Assembly: GCF_002939385.1 (NCBI RefSeq)
Contig: NZ_MULI01000008.1
Span: forward strand, 92,950-156,949
DNA from: Streptomyces sp. MH60
GTDB lineage: Bacteria > Actinomycetota > Actinomycetes > Streptomycetales > Streptomycetaceae
Length of the DNA stretch: 64,000 nt
Direction of reading: 5' to 3'
Notes under the pieces: model-generated
What the model was told of the DNA's origin: nothing
Databases searched by the model: none
What the model saw: the letters and a program-made list of their open reading frames with translations, nothing else
In this document: positions 27,806 to 35,793 of the stretch, one piece after another
How positions within the stretch are numbered: position 1 is the stretch's first letter
How the letters are laid out: each line of letters starts with the position of its first letter
Made by a program: the position numbers and the translations under genes

Positions 27806-28158
27806 CGCGGCAGTGCTCCATTCGGTCGGTCGGGGAAGTCGGCGATCGGGCTGCAGGGGATCGTCCAGGTGTCCGGCCCGGTCCGCGTCCACCCAGCCGT
27901 CGCCACGGCGCTGAGCTTGTCGACCGGGTCGTCGAAACGTTGGGGGTCACCGGCCGACCGATCCGGCATGAACCCCCGCTCGATCAGCCGGTACCCTAGC
28001 CCGCCGCCCGGAATGTAGTCCGGGCCGGTGCTGTCCTCAACGACCATCACGTACTCGTCGTCGATGCCGGTGCCCTCGACGGTCAGCCACCACCGGCCCT
28101 TCTTGTCGGCCCGCGCCGTGGCGGTGCGGACATCGGCGGCGGTCTCGGTCTCGCTCAT
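27802..28158 (-). CDS. hypothetical protein
   Basis: A 118-residue beta-rich protein (GRWWLTVEGTGIDDEYVMVV) with a strong AGGAGG before the ATG. It is the first gene of a two-gene leftward operon. A 7-bp inverted repeat TCTCGCG/CGCGAGA lies about 40 bp upstream (28193-28221) in the region shared with the CRISPR-like array. Function unknown. Confidence 0.6.
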   Translation of the reverse strand: MSETETAADVRTATARADKKGRWWLTVEGTGIDDEYVMVVEDSTGPDYIPGGGLGYRLIERGFMPDRSAGDPQRFDDPVDKLSAVATAGWTRTGPDTWTIPCSPIADFPDRPNGALPR

Positions 28159-28240
28159 CGGTTCCTCCTGGCGGGAAGTGAGCCCCCATCATCTCGCGGA
28201 AGCTCCTCCGGCCGCGCGAGATTCTGCTAACTTCGTAGAC

Positions 28241-28540
28241 GTGCTCCCCGCGACAGCGGGGATGGCCCCAGCCTCAGGGGCGTGCACAACTGCTCCCCGC
28301 ACCTGCGGGGATGGCCCTCGTTAAGGGCAGAGGTGCATTGTTCCCCGCATCTGCGGGGGTGTACCGGTTGACGAGCACGGTGGTTGAGTGCCCGGAGACT
28401 CTTCCCCGCCGACGCGGGGGTGGCTCGGCTTGGTACTTCGAGTAGTCCCCGCACTGGCGGGGGTGGCTCCGCTCCGGCGGAGGTGGATCGCAACGGCGCA
28501 AGCCACGTGGTCAGCAAGATCGCTCCGCGCACGCGGAGGT
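28241..28540 (+). CRISPR. decayed CRISPR-like array, no cas genes
   Basis: Copies of a 29-nt repeat resembling the Streptomyces type I-E repeat start at 28241, 28290, 28338, 28399 and 28442. Each carries a hairpin such as CTCCCCGC...GCGGGGATGG. More degenerate copies follow near 28466 and 28510 (CTCCGCGcacGCGGAGG). Spacing is irregular (49, 48, 61, 43 bp); only one interval has the 61-bp period of type I-E. The first repeats match the consensus best and the last are most degenerate, as expected from leader to trailer end. No cas gene is in the window. It may be a relic or a non-CRISPR hairpin transcript. Confidence 0.6.
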
Positions 28541-28570
28541 GAAGGGCCCCGACCTCTTCCGGGGCCCTTC
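28541..28570 (+). terminator. terminator after CRISPR-like array
   Basis: Perfect 10-bp arms GAAGGGCCCC (28541-28550) and its complement (28561-28570), followed by TTCATGT on the plus strand. It would end a transcript that includes the array. Confidence 0.65.
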
Positions 28571-28571
28571 T

Positions 28572-28688
28572 TCATGTCCGGCACAGGATCACCACGGCGG
28601 CGGCCAGGAGCAGGACGGTGCCCCAGAATCCTCCGATGAGGACCAGGGCGGCGCGGGCGTAGGGGTGCAGCGGTGTGTGGCGGGTCAC
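28572..28688 (-). CDS. small single-TM protein
   Basis: A 38-residue protein starting at GTG, with one long hydrophobic helix (ALVLIGGFWGTVLLLAAAVV) between short polar ends. It lies 17 bp after the stop of the recombinase-like gene on the same strand, so it may be coupled to it. No strong ribosome-binding sequence is seen. Function unknown. Confidence 0.4.
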   Translation of the reverse strand: MTRHTPLHPYARAALVLIGGFWGTVLLLAAAVVILCRT

Positions 28689-28705
28689 GGCGCCCAGTGT
28701 GCCCG

Positions 28706-29548
28706 CTACGGCTTGGTTTCTTCCAGTTCGCCGAAGGGACTGGGGGAGAGGGCGACCATGTCGGGCTTGATCCGGGCGGGCAGCTCGGGCACGTCAGGGT
28801 CGGGGCAGGCGAGCGCGGCGGCCACGGCCTGGTGCAGCACGGTGCGCGGGGTGGCGTTGGAGTCGAGTCCGTGGCCCCGGTAGCTGACCAGCAGCGGTCC
28901 CCGGTCCTGGTAGGAGTGCGGCTCCTTGAAGGTGCGCACCGGCCTGCCGTCGTCGTCCACGTCCAGGTACTGCTTCACGGCCGCGCGGATCTCGTCGGGG
29001 AAGGCGAGGCGGCGGGTGCCGCCGCCCTTCTGCCAGACGTCGGCCGTCATGCGGTGCTGCTCGAAGACGAGGTCCTGGACGGTCAGTTCGGTGATCTGCC
29101 GTGAGCGCAGGCCGACCAGCAGCAGGTAGACGAGGAGCCGGTCGCGGGCGGGCAGCTGGTCGGCGCCGTAGCGGATGAGTGCCATCTGGCCGTCGGTGAG
29201 CTTCTCGGTCCTGGGGGCGTTCCAGGCGCCGGTGCCCATCTTGGGGTGCACTGGCGTGGTCTGCACGCAGTTCTTCTCGCGGGCGTAGGCGTAGAAGGCG
29301 CCGACGGCCGACACTCGCAGCGCCCGGGTGCGTGCGCCGCCGCCCTTCATGTCGAGCCAGGTGACGAAGTGGGAGGGCTGGGCGCGCCAGGCGCCGATGT
29401 GGACGGTGTCCTCGATGAAGTCGAGCCATGCCTTGGCGTGCTCGGCGTACCGCTCGGGGCTGGTGCCCTGCAGGAGGCGTCCCTGTTTGCCCCGGCGGTC
29501 GGGGTTGTGTTCGTCGAGCCAGGTGGCCAGCACGGTGCGCGCGTCCAT
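28706..29548 (-). CDS. truncated tyrosine recombinase-like protein
   Basis: A 280-residue protein with an N-terminal core-binding (SAM-like) region and the box I Arg in YLLLVGLRSRQITELTVQDL, plus the beta-hairpin Lys (QKGGGTRRLAF). The expected HxxR, second His and catalytic Tyr are missing: the sequence passes TPRTVLHQAVAAAL and ends within about 40 residues. It is probably a remnant or a regulatory derivative unable to cut DNA. The start at 29548 is chosen for an upstream AGGA. Confidence 0.6.
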   Translation of the reverse strand: MDARTVLATWLDEHNPDRRGKQGRLLQGTSPERYAEHAKAWLDFIEDTVHIGAWRAQPSHFVTWLDMKGGGARTRALRVSAVGAFYAYAREKNCVQTTPVHPKMGTGAWNAPRTEKLTDGQMALIRYGADQLPARDRLLVYLLLVGLRSRQITELTVQDLVFEQHRMTADVWQKGGGTRRLAFPDEIRAAVKQYLDVDDDGRPVRTFKEPHSYQDRGPLLVSYRGHGLDSNATPRTVLHQAVAAALACPDPDVPELPARIKPDMVALSPSPFGELEETKP

Positions 29549-29590
29549 GGCGCACCATCCTGGCATGCGGCTACGACAGGGGGCGCAGCG

Positions 29591-30352
29591 TCAGGTGCTG
29601 CTGCTGCGGTCGTTGATGGCTGGGGGACGGAAGTTGTAGCGCTGCGGGTTGCGGAATTCGTCGTCGAGCCGTTCTACGAGCCATGCTCGGATGATCTGTG
29701 TGACCTTCGGGGCCCACGTCAGTTTGCCGTGGGCCAGCAGTTCGTGCCCTAGGTCCTCGGCCTGCTTCCGCAAGGCGGGGTCCACTCGGATGTTCAGGTT
29801 GACCGACTTCGCCCCGTCGCCTCGGGCTGCTCGTACGGGCTGCTTAGGGGTGAACCGTCCGGCGAGGAACTCCTGCAGCGCCTGGTGTGCCTCGCCGTCA
29901 AGGCTGGCTCCGGAGATTACTGCAGCGGCCTTGATGTCGTCCCTCAGTGTTTCCGGCAGTCTCAGGGGCAGGTTCGGCTTCTTCTGGATCACCCTCTTTT
30001 GGTTGAGGCGGCGGGCGAAGTCTTCCCCCTCTTCGGTGAGCATGGAGGCCACTGCCTCGGCCATCTGTCGGAGCGAGGCGGGAGCCGGGAATGCAGGGGA
30101 GGGCAGGGCTGAGTCGATGGTCGTCATGTCTGCCAGCTTGTGCAGAGTGGCAGCGGCCTGCTGAATCTGTTCGGCACGTTGCTGGTCGTGGAGATCTTGC
30201 CTCTCGTCCTCAGCAAGGTGCCCCTCGCAGGACGGCTGCGTTCCAGCGGGGTAATAGCACGCGGGTTCCCGACAGAGGACTCCGTCGCTGTAGCGCAGGC
30301 ACAGCAGCTCGCTGGTGACAGTGGAGTGCATGGACCGCACTCTACTCAGCAT
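29591..30352 (-). CDS. ribbon-helix-helix-like DNA-binding protein
   Basis: A 253-residue protein. The N-terminal part has three to four cysteines (LLCLRYSDGVLCREPACYYP). Two segments look like ribbon-helix-helix units: NLPLRLPETLRDDIKAAAVI near 128-147, and VNLNIRVDPALRKQAEDLGH near 182-201 followed by a helix. A twin RHH repressor fits the 19-bp inverted repeat at its promoter. The ATG at 30352 is only a few bases after a TATAAA -10-like element, so the mRNA may be leaderless; an alternative ATG is at 30331. Confidence 0.55.
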   Translation of the reverse strand: MLSRVRSMHSTVTSELLCLRYSDGVLCREPACYYPAGTQPSCEGHLAEDERQDLHDQQRAEQIQQAAATLHKLADMTTIDSALPSPAFPAPASLRQMAEAVASMLTEEGEDFARRLNQKRVIQKKPNLPLRLPETLRDDIKAAAVISGASLDGEAHQALQEFLAGRFTPKQPVRAARGDGAKSVNLNIRVDPALRKQAEDLGHELLAHGKLTWAPKVTQIIRAWLVERLDDEFRNPQRYNFRPPAINDRSSST

Positions 30353-30355
30353 CGA

Positions 30356-30474
30356 CTTTATACAAAAGCCGGACCCTCACCCCGATGCCGGGTCGGCTGA
30401 GGACAGTGCGGAACGTGCGGGGCGACGCCGCGCGTGTGCGGGTAAGAGGGTGGTGTCCGGCTTTTGTATAAAGT
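30356..30474. promoter_or_regulatory. 19-bp inverted repeat with outward TATAAA elements
   Basis: Perfect arms at 30356-30374 and 30456-30474 (each containing TTTTGTATAAAGT read outward) are 81 bp apart, between divergent genes. Each arm ends in a TATAAA that can serve as an outward -10, but no good -35 is seen. It is likely a paired operator, possibly for the RHH-like protein on the left. The rest of 30475-30657 shows no convincing gene. A TAGGCT at 30610-30615 could be the -10 for the rightward gene. Confidence 0.6.
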
Positions 30475-30657
30475 GACCGTATCGAGGGGAAACGCGGGTG
30501 CCCCGGGGTGGATCAGGAGGAGAACTCCGGCTGGCGGGCCGGTACGGCGGAGACCCCGATCCTGCCACGGCCGCCACCACGAACGCCAACACCACGGCGC
30601 TGACGACCGGTAGGCTCCCCCGCATGAGGAGCACCGAGCCCGACCCGGGAGGGAGAC

Positions 30658-31299
30658 ATGAACAAAAAGGGCATGCGCAAACACCGCATCGGCATTGCCT
30701 ACGTGAAGGAATTCCTTGACCAGCACGGCCACAGCCGCATTCCGCCAAGGACCGTGGTGGACGGCCTGGACGTCAGCGCCTGGTGGTCCTCCGTCCGTAC
30801 CCACCTGCGTGAGATGCCCGAGATCAAACGCGCCGACATCCTCGCCCTCGGCGCCCTCGGCGCCGACCTGCGCACCGAGAAGCAGATCAAGGCAGAGCGC
30901 CTGGCGGCCGAGGCCCAGTGCCGCGCACTGAAGGCCCTCAAGCACGCCGAGCACGAGGCGCAGCAATTCGAGCAGGCACGCCAGAAGGCCCTGCGTCCGC
31001 ACCAGGCCGTCCTGGACGCCGTCGAGGCCTTCGCCGCCGACCGCCTGCACACCCTCGTCCCCCTGGGCGCCACCACCCCCACCGGCATCGCCTACGGCCG
31101 CGTCCTCGACCGCTGGCGGGAGAACCCCCAGGGCCTCGGCAGCCACCTGAAGCAAGCTCTGGAAGACATCCCGTACTGGACCTGGACCCGCACCCCGCCC
31201 CCTGTCCGGCCAGCCCCGCGCCCCCGGCCCGCGCCCATCCCGGCCGACATCACCCGCATGAACCGCACCGGCCTGCGCCAGTTCCTGCCCGCAGACTGA
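30658..31299 (+). CDS. helicase-associated-domain-like protein
   Basis: A 213-residue protein after GGGAGGGAGA. Residues 12-50 (IAYVKEFLDQHGHSRIPPRT, then VDGLDVSAWWSSVRTHLRE) resemble the 'helicase associated' repeat found at C-termini of actinobacterial helicases (Y...GH..VP...dG..l..W....R). A Glu/Lys/Arg helical segment and a Pro-rich end follow. No helicase motor is present. Function unknown. Confidence 0.55.
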   Translation: MNKKGMRKHRIGIAYVKEFLDQHGHSRIPPRTVVDGLDVSAWWSSVRTHLREMPEIKRADILALGALGADLRTEKQIKAERLAAEAQCRALKALKHAEHEAQQFEQARQKALRPHQAVLDAVEAFAADRLHTLVPLGATTPTGIAYGRVLDRWRENPQGLGSHLKQALEDIPYWTWTRTPPPVRPAPRPRPAPIPADITRMNRTGLRQFLPAD

Positions 31300-31458
31300 C
31301 ACCCGCCACGCCAGCGACCCCGCCGGAAGCGCTGGGGGGGGCGTGCGCTGCGTCGGCGGGGCCTGGAGGGCGTGTACCCGGCGTGCACGGTCCTACACAG
31401 CAGGAAGCCCCGCCCGCGCGCCACGGGGGCGACGCACGGACGGGGCGGTCGGGCGGTG

Positions 31459-31650
31459 CTACTGGGCGGACCTGCAGGCCGAGCACGGCACGGTGATGGG
31501 CTGCCTCGTGGTGAGGTCGACCATCATCACGGAGCCGAGGCCGTGGAGGCAGGAGCGGCACGGCCGGGTGACGGGACGCTCCTGGCGCAGCTGGTCGTAG
31601 GTCTCGACCAGGTCGGCGTACCGGGGGTCGGTCCATGAGGCGAGGGCCAT
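31459..31650 (-). CDS. small zinc-ribbon protein
   Basis: A 63-residue protein with CRSC and CSAC pairs 25 residues apart, a probable zinc ribbon. The start is set by AGGAGGAA 7 bases before the ATG. The 159 bp downstream (31300-31458) between convergent genes contains only GC-rich inverted repeats that may act as terminators. Confidence 0.6.
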   Translation of the reverse strand: MALASWTDPRYADLVETYDQLRQERPVTRPCRSCLHGLGSVMMVDLTTRQPITVPCSACRSAQ

Positions 31651-31720
31651 CGGGTTCCTCCTGGGTGGATGGCACTCACTGTACCGTCGCCCGTACCGTG
31701 TGTGAGCGGGTTTGGCGGGA

Positions 31721-32236
31721 TCAGGCAGTGGCGGGGAGGGGCGGGCTGGGGGTGAAGCCCGGGTTGGTGCAGCTGTTGCACTCCACGTTGCACTCGGTGT
31801 GGCAGTCGCCGCCCAGGGGTGCATCGCCGACGCCGCCCCACAGGTCCAGGTTGGGCTCGTAGCCCATCTCCCTGATGACCCTGATGCTGTCGTCCTGGGT
31901 GACGGCCACCGGGCGGCGGGTCTCGGGGCCCTCGGGAACGTGGTGGACGAAGCGGCCGAGTCCCTGGCACAGCTTGACGTAGATCGTGGTGTGCAGGATG
32001 AGGGCGTGCCAGCCCATGTCCACGCGGCGGGAGGGGCGGACCGCCGGGTCGGCCGGGTGCTTTGCGGCGGCGGCGACGAACTTGAGGGCTTCGTCCACGA
32101 TGCTCAGGGCGAGGGCCAGGTCGGTGATCTCCGGGTTGTCTCGGATGACGAGGGAGGCGACGCTGTTGGCCTCGTCGGGGGTGAGCAGGTCCAGGGCGGA
32201 GGACTTCGGCTCGGCCTCGGGCTGGGTGACGGTCAC
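31721..32236 (-). CDS. conserved Streptomyces protein, Cys-rich tail
   Basis: A 171-residue protein. The core (GWHALILHTTIYVKLCQGLG, then RFVHHVPEGP) and the C-terminal CHTECNVECNSC match a hypothetical family I recall as common in Streptomyces genomes and plasmids. Its function is not known. The GTG start at 32236 follows AAGGGGA. The clustered cysteines suggest metal binding or a modified tail. Confidence 0.6.
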   Translation of the reverse strand: MTVTQPEAEPKSSALDLLTPDEANSVASLVIRDNPEITDLALALSIVDEALKFVAAAAKHPADPAVRPSRRVDMGWHALILHTTIYVKLCQGLGRFVHHVPEGPETRRPVAVTQDDSIRVIREMGYEPNLDLWGGVGDAPLGGDCHTECNVECNSCTNPGFTPSPPLPATA

Positions 32237-32453
32237 GGATTCCCCTTCGGTCGTGGAGCATGGCGGCACGCGGTGATCGTGGGATCACTGCGTGTGCTCT
32301 GACGTGATGAAGGTATGACACATTCTCAGATCGAGAAAAGACCCCCGGGATGGTTGGCATATGCCCGGCCGCCGGACGGCGCGTGTTTCGGCCAGGGTGC
32401 GGCCGCTGTCGGCGGGGGCGTCCGGGGCGCCAGGGGGTAGAGAGGAGTCCGCC

Positions 32454-32702
32454 ATGCCGCCACGTGCCAAGAAGTCCCCCGCCCGCACCCAGATCCGCCT
32501 CCCCGTCTTCCCGGAGCGGACCTGCCGCGACCAGGTCTCCGGGGAGTTCGCCATCCACTCCTGCGAGGTCGTCGAGGGGCACCGGGGCCCGCACGCCTCG
32601 CAGTCCGTGGCGACGTCGATGACGGCCCGCCTCGCGTGGGAGAACCGCAACCCGGACCAGCTGGAGCCGGTGGCCGACGACCCGTTCGTGAGCGGCTGGT
32701 GA
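32454..32702 (+). CDS. hypothetical protein
   Basis: An 82-residue basic protein after AGAGGAG, with two cysteines (TCRDQ and SCEVVEGHRGPH). It overlaps the next gene at GTGA. Function unknown. The divergent intergenic region 32237-32453 contains no recognised operator. Confidence 0.55.
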   Translation: MPPRAKKSPARTQIRLPVFPERTCRDQVSGEFAIHSCEVVEGHRGPHASQSVATSMTARLAWENRNPDQLEPVADDPFVSGW

Positions 32703-32896
32703 CCGCCCCAGGGGCCTTCCCGGCGCCCCCGGCCCAGGACCCGGCCGCCGCCCTCCACGACGACACCGTGGCGGCCCTGCAGCGCCTGCACAACCACCTC
32801 GCCGTCCACCGGCCCCGGGCGCTGGCTTCCTTCAACGGCGCGGCCGTCGACCTCGCCATCCACCTGATGCAGCAGATGACGCCCGAGCGCCCGTGA
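32699..32896 (+). CDS. small hypothetical protein
   Basis: A 65-residue protein starting at GTG overlapping the previous stop, Pro/Ala-rich at first and helical at the end (DDTVAALQRLHNHLAVHRPR). No motif recognised. It ends just before a terminator. Confidence 0.5.
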   Translation: MTAPGAFPAPPAQDPAAALHDDTVAALQRLHNHLAVHRPRALASFNGAAVDLAIHLMQQMTPERP

Positions 32897-32903
32897 ACGA
32901 CAA

Positions 32904-32937
32904 GGCCCCCTCTCCAGGCACAAACGGAGAGGGGGCC
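32904..32937. terminator. bidirectional terminator hairpin
   Basis: Perfect 12-bp arms GGCCCCCTCTCC (32904-32915) and its complement (32926-32937), between convergent genes ending at 32896 and 32954. Confidence 0.8.
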
Positions 32938-32953
32938 TCGCTGGCGGGTACGG

Positions 32954-33553
32954 TCAGTCGTCGAAGATCGCGCCGGTCTCCTCGGCCTTCATCTGCCGCA
33001 GCTCCTCGCGAATCGCCTTCAGCAGCGGGGGTACCACCGGCCGGACCGGAACACCCGTCTCCCGGGCCTCCGCGCGGGCGGCCTCCACGGCCGCGTGCTC
33101 CTCGCGCATCAGCACCCGCATCATCGCCCGCATCGTCTTCTGGAAGATCCGCAGGTCCGGGTTGCGCACCCTGAACATCTGCCAGTGCGCGTCGAGCGCA
33201 TAGTCGACCACGAGCGGCTTCTGCTTGTCCGCCGCGTACACGCCCTCCGGGAGCAGCAGGTCGCCCGGCGGCACCATGAAGTTCAACTCCTCGGCCTCCG
33301 GCTCCGGCTTGTGACGTCGTGCACGCGCGCTGCCGTGCTGCTCCCGCCGGTGCCGCTCCATGGCCTGCGGCTGGGGAGACGTAGTCACCACCCCCTCCCG
33401 GGCGCAGTCAGGACAGTGCAGTTCCTCCGGCTCGGGCTCCGGCACGGCCGCCAGGACGGGCTGTACGGGCTTCGGAGCGGCAGGGGCCTGCTCCTTCTGC
33501 TGGGCGGCCTTCTCGGCGGCGCGACGGGCCTTGCGGGCTGCACTGCTGGCCAT
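32954..33553 (-). CDS. hypothetical protein with C2H2-like finger
   Basis: A 199-residue protein: a basic Ala/Lys/Gln N-terminus, a CPDCAREGVV...AMERHRREQHG finger near 46-74, then a helical region (FQKTMRAMMRVLMREEHAAV). GAGGAG lies about 12 bases before the ATG. Likely nucleic-acid binding; function unknown. Confidence 0.55.
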   Translation of the reverse strand: MASSAARKARRAAEKAAQQKEQAPAAPKPVQPVLAAVPEPEPEELHCPDCAREGVVTTSPQPQAMERHRREQHGSARARRHKPEPEAEELNFMVPPGDLLLPEGVYAADKQKPLVVDYALDAHWQMFRVRNPDLRIFQKTMRAMMRVLMREEHAAVEAARAEARETGVPVRPVVPPLLKAIREELRQMKAEETGAIFDD

Positions 33554-33610
33554 GAGTGGCGGTCTCCTCGGCGTGTGGTGGGCAGATCACCATTCTAGCG
33601 GCTCAGACGT

Positions 33611-34213
33611 TCAATTCTTTTTCATTGCCGGTGTCCGGCCCTCGCGAGCCATACCAAGCCGTGTGGCCATGTCCAGCAGCATGCTGGGAGGAAGATCGTC
33701 GTACTCGCCCATCCTCCTCACCCGCTGACCGATCCGGCTGGCCAGGCCATCGGCGAAGTCCAGTGACGCTGTCGTGCGTCGGTACATGAACACCGGCGGC
33801 TTCACCCGGTGAATCTCGCGCCCCAGGGACTCGACCACCTCGGCGAGGAACGGCAACGCTCTCGTCCGCTGTGCCGTGCGACCGTACTGGTAGTCCCGCA
33901 GCAGCCCCTGGGTGCCCCTGCAGTCGCTGAGCACGACCGGAGACCGCTCCCCGGCGGAGCGCGCCATGATGTGGCAGGCGATGACGCCGAGCAGCTCCGC
34001 CTGCGCCGACGCCGGAGACGGCACGGGCACCCGTATGAGGTGTGCGGGGCCGTCCACCTCTCCCCAGCGGTTCGTCGGGACGATGGCCACCCTCGCCATG
34101 TCTTTCTCGGCATGCATGGAGGCGTCGCACGCCCACAGCGTGCTGCCCTCTGGCACCGTACCGACGTCCACCGAGAGGTAGCGGCTGCCAGGCTTCCTTC
34201 CTCGTCGAGACAT
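33611..34213 (-). CDS. RNase H-fold protein
   Basis: A 200-residue protein with RNase H-like acidic positions: WACDAS (Asp30), SAQAELLGV (Glu73) and VVLSDCRGT (Asp97), with a later Asp in SLDFADGLA. The spacing matches the RNase HI core, but the usual GH/N..AD ending is altered, so activity is uncertain. AGGAGGAA precedes the ATG. It is the last gene of a leftward operon whose fourth member up is a second RNase H; between them is an integrase. Confidence 0.55.
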   Translation of the reverse strand: MSRRGRKPGSRYLSVDVGTVPEGSTLWACDASMHAEKDMARVAIVPTNRWGEVDGPAHLIRVPVPSPASAQAELLGVIACHIMARSAGERSPVVLSDCRGTQGLLRDYQYGRTAQRTRALPFLAEVVESLGREIHRVKPPVFMYRRTTASLDFADGLASRIGQRVRRMGEYDDLPPSMLLDMATRLGMAREGRTPAMKKN

Positions 34214-34222
34214 GGCTTCCTC

Positions 34223-35197
34223 CTACGCCTTCGCGAGGTATCCGGCGAGGTCGTACACCGGAGAGCCGTCCAGGTCGTGCCGGGCCAGGTCGTAGCGGTT
34301 CGTGGTGCGGGGATCGGCGTGACCGAGGAAGCGCTGCACCTTCCGCAGCGGCACACCTGCGTCGAGCATCAGCGTGGCGCAGGTGTGGCGCAGGCCGTGC
34401 GGGGAGAGCGCCTTGTCGATGCGGGCAGCCCTGCAGCAGCGCTGGACGATGCCCGCGATACGCCGGTTGGTCAGCCGCTTGCCGTCGGCGCACAGCACGA
34501 GAGCGTCGCCGTCACGGCGACCGGGCCGCCGCGCGAGGTGCTCGTCCAGCGCGCGGGCGGCGTCCGGCGGCACCACCAGGGTCTGCTTCTTGGTGCGCTT
34601 GCGGACGATCTGCAGAGTCCGGTGGCCGCGCGCCCCGCCGTAGCTGGCCACGTTCGCGGCCTCCAGCTCGGCCGACCGCAGGCCCATCCCCAGCAGGATC
34701 TCGATGACGGCCGCGTCGGCCGCCCCGTACTCCCAGCTCATCGCCCGCAGCCGCTGGGCCTCCTCCTTGTCCAGCCCGAGCGTCTGCGACTCGTCAGAGG
34801 TCTCGACCCGGTGCTTCTTCCGCCACGGCGTGTGCTCGATCTCGAACGCCTGCGGGTACTCGTCCAGGCCGTACTCGTACCAGGAGTTCATGGCCGACAG
34901 GGCCTGGTTCACCGCCGAGGCGCCGAGCACCTCCTGCAGGTCCGCCGACCACTGCGCGGAGTGCTGGCGCCGGGCAGCCAGCGGCGAGACCCCGTTGTCC
35001 AGCGTCCAGTCGAACCAGTTGCCGACGCACCGTCGGTAGGCCCGCTTGGTATGGGCGTTCTTCAGCTCCAGCGCCCACTGCCGCTCGATCTCCTCGCACA
35101 CCCGGCGGACGTACGCCTCGTCCTCGTCGCGGACCAGTGTGCCCGCCGGGGCGACGACAAGGTCTGTGGTCACTGTGCTGATGGGCCTCGGGCTCAC
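34223..35197 (-). CDS. tyrosine recombinase (integrase)
   Basis: A 324-residue recombinase with a complete active site: Arg174 in MGLRSAELE, basic KRTKKQ, HGLRHTCAT (His267, Arg270), LGHADPRTTNRYD (His293, Tyr302). The N-terminal SAM-like domain includes NAHTKRAYRRCVGNWFDWTL. The GTG start overlaps the stop of the RNase HI gene. It could integrate or resolve the element, or resolve plasmid multimers. No adjacent att core or excisionase is identified. Confidence 0.85.
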   Translation of the reverse strand: MSPRPISTVTTDLVVAPAGTLVRDEDEAYVRRVCEEIERQWALELKNAHTKRAYRRCVGNWFDWTLDNGVSPLAARRQHSAQWSADLQEVLGASAVNQALSAMNSWYEYGLDEYPQAFEIEHTPWRKKHRVETSDESQTLGLDKEEAQRLRAMSWEYGAADAAVIEILLGMGLRSAELEAANVASYGGARGHRTLQIVRKRTKKQTLVVPPDAARALDEHLARRPGRRDGDALVLCADGKRLTNRRIAGIVQRCCRAARIDKALSPHGLRHTCATLMLDAGVPLRKVQRFLGHADPRTTNRYDLARHDLDGSPVYDLAGYLAKA

Positions 35198-35793
35198 ATG
35201 GTCTCCGCTGTATAGCGGCTGAAGTCGCCGACTGCGAGGGCGGCCCACTGCGGAGCATGCCGTCGGACGACGTCCCCCTTGACCTTGCCCGTGCTGTATC
35301 GCAAGCCGAGTTTGGCGAGCGAGTCGGCGGTCTCATTGAGCGGATGACCGGTGTGGCCCGGGACGAGGCGGAAGCTGAGTTCCTGGAGGCGGCGCACCTT
35401 GCGTTGCAGGGCGACCAGGGTGGCGACCCCGCCCTGGGACCGTGAGCGCAGCGAGTATCCGGGCGGCATGTCCTCCGCCCCTTCCTTCCACTTGGTCAGG
35501 TAGCTCAGCGCGTCTTCGCTGTCGGTCAGTACACGGATCGGCTTGCGGTCGCTCTCATCCACGAGGTTCTCCAGAGCGTCCATGACCGCGCGCAGCTCGT
35601 TGACGGTCGATCGGTGCCTGCCGCCCATGAGATGCAGGGAGTAGGGGTGAGCGCGCATGCCATAGTGGCCCTGGCTGCTGACATAGGCGATTGCCACGTG
35701 AGTGTCGTTGACTGATGCGTCAGTAGCTACGACCAGGCGCTCCGCGCACTGGTACCCCTCTACCAGGCCGTATTCCTTGATCTGTCCGGTCAC
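35194..35793 (-). CDS. rnhA: ribonuclease HI
   Basis: A 199-residue RNase HI with a full catalytic set: ATDAS (Asp25), NELRAV (Glu66), LTDSEDA (Asp91), and VPGHTGHPLNETADSLAKLG (His147, Asp157). It degrades RNA in RNA-DNA hybrids, for example R-loops or primers. A 42-residue C-terminal extension follows the core. It overlaps the integrase start on one side and the upstream gene on the other, so expression is coupled. Confidence 0.85.
   Translation of the reverse strand: MTGQIKEYGLVEGYQCAERLVVATDASVNDTHVAIAYVSSQGHYGMRAHPYSLHLMGGRHRSTVNELRAVMDALENLVDESDRKPIRVLTDSEDALSYLTKWKEGAEDMPPGYSLRSRSQGGVATLVALQRKVRRLQELSFRLVPGHTGHPLNETADSLAKLGLRYSTGKVKGDVVRRHAPQWAALAVGDFSRYTAETM

Noticed and set aside
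30377..30625. Minus-strand frame with a signal-peptide-like N-terminus at 30625
   Set aside because: The hydrophobic start is attractive, but there is no ribosome-binding sequence, the rest is Arg/Pro-rich noise and it runs through both 19-bp arms.
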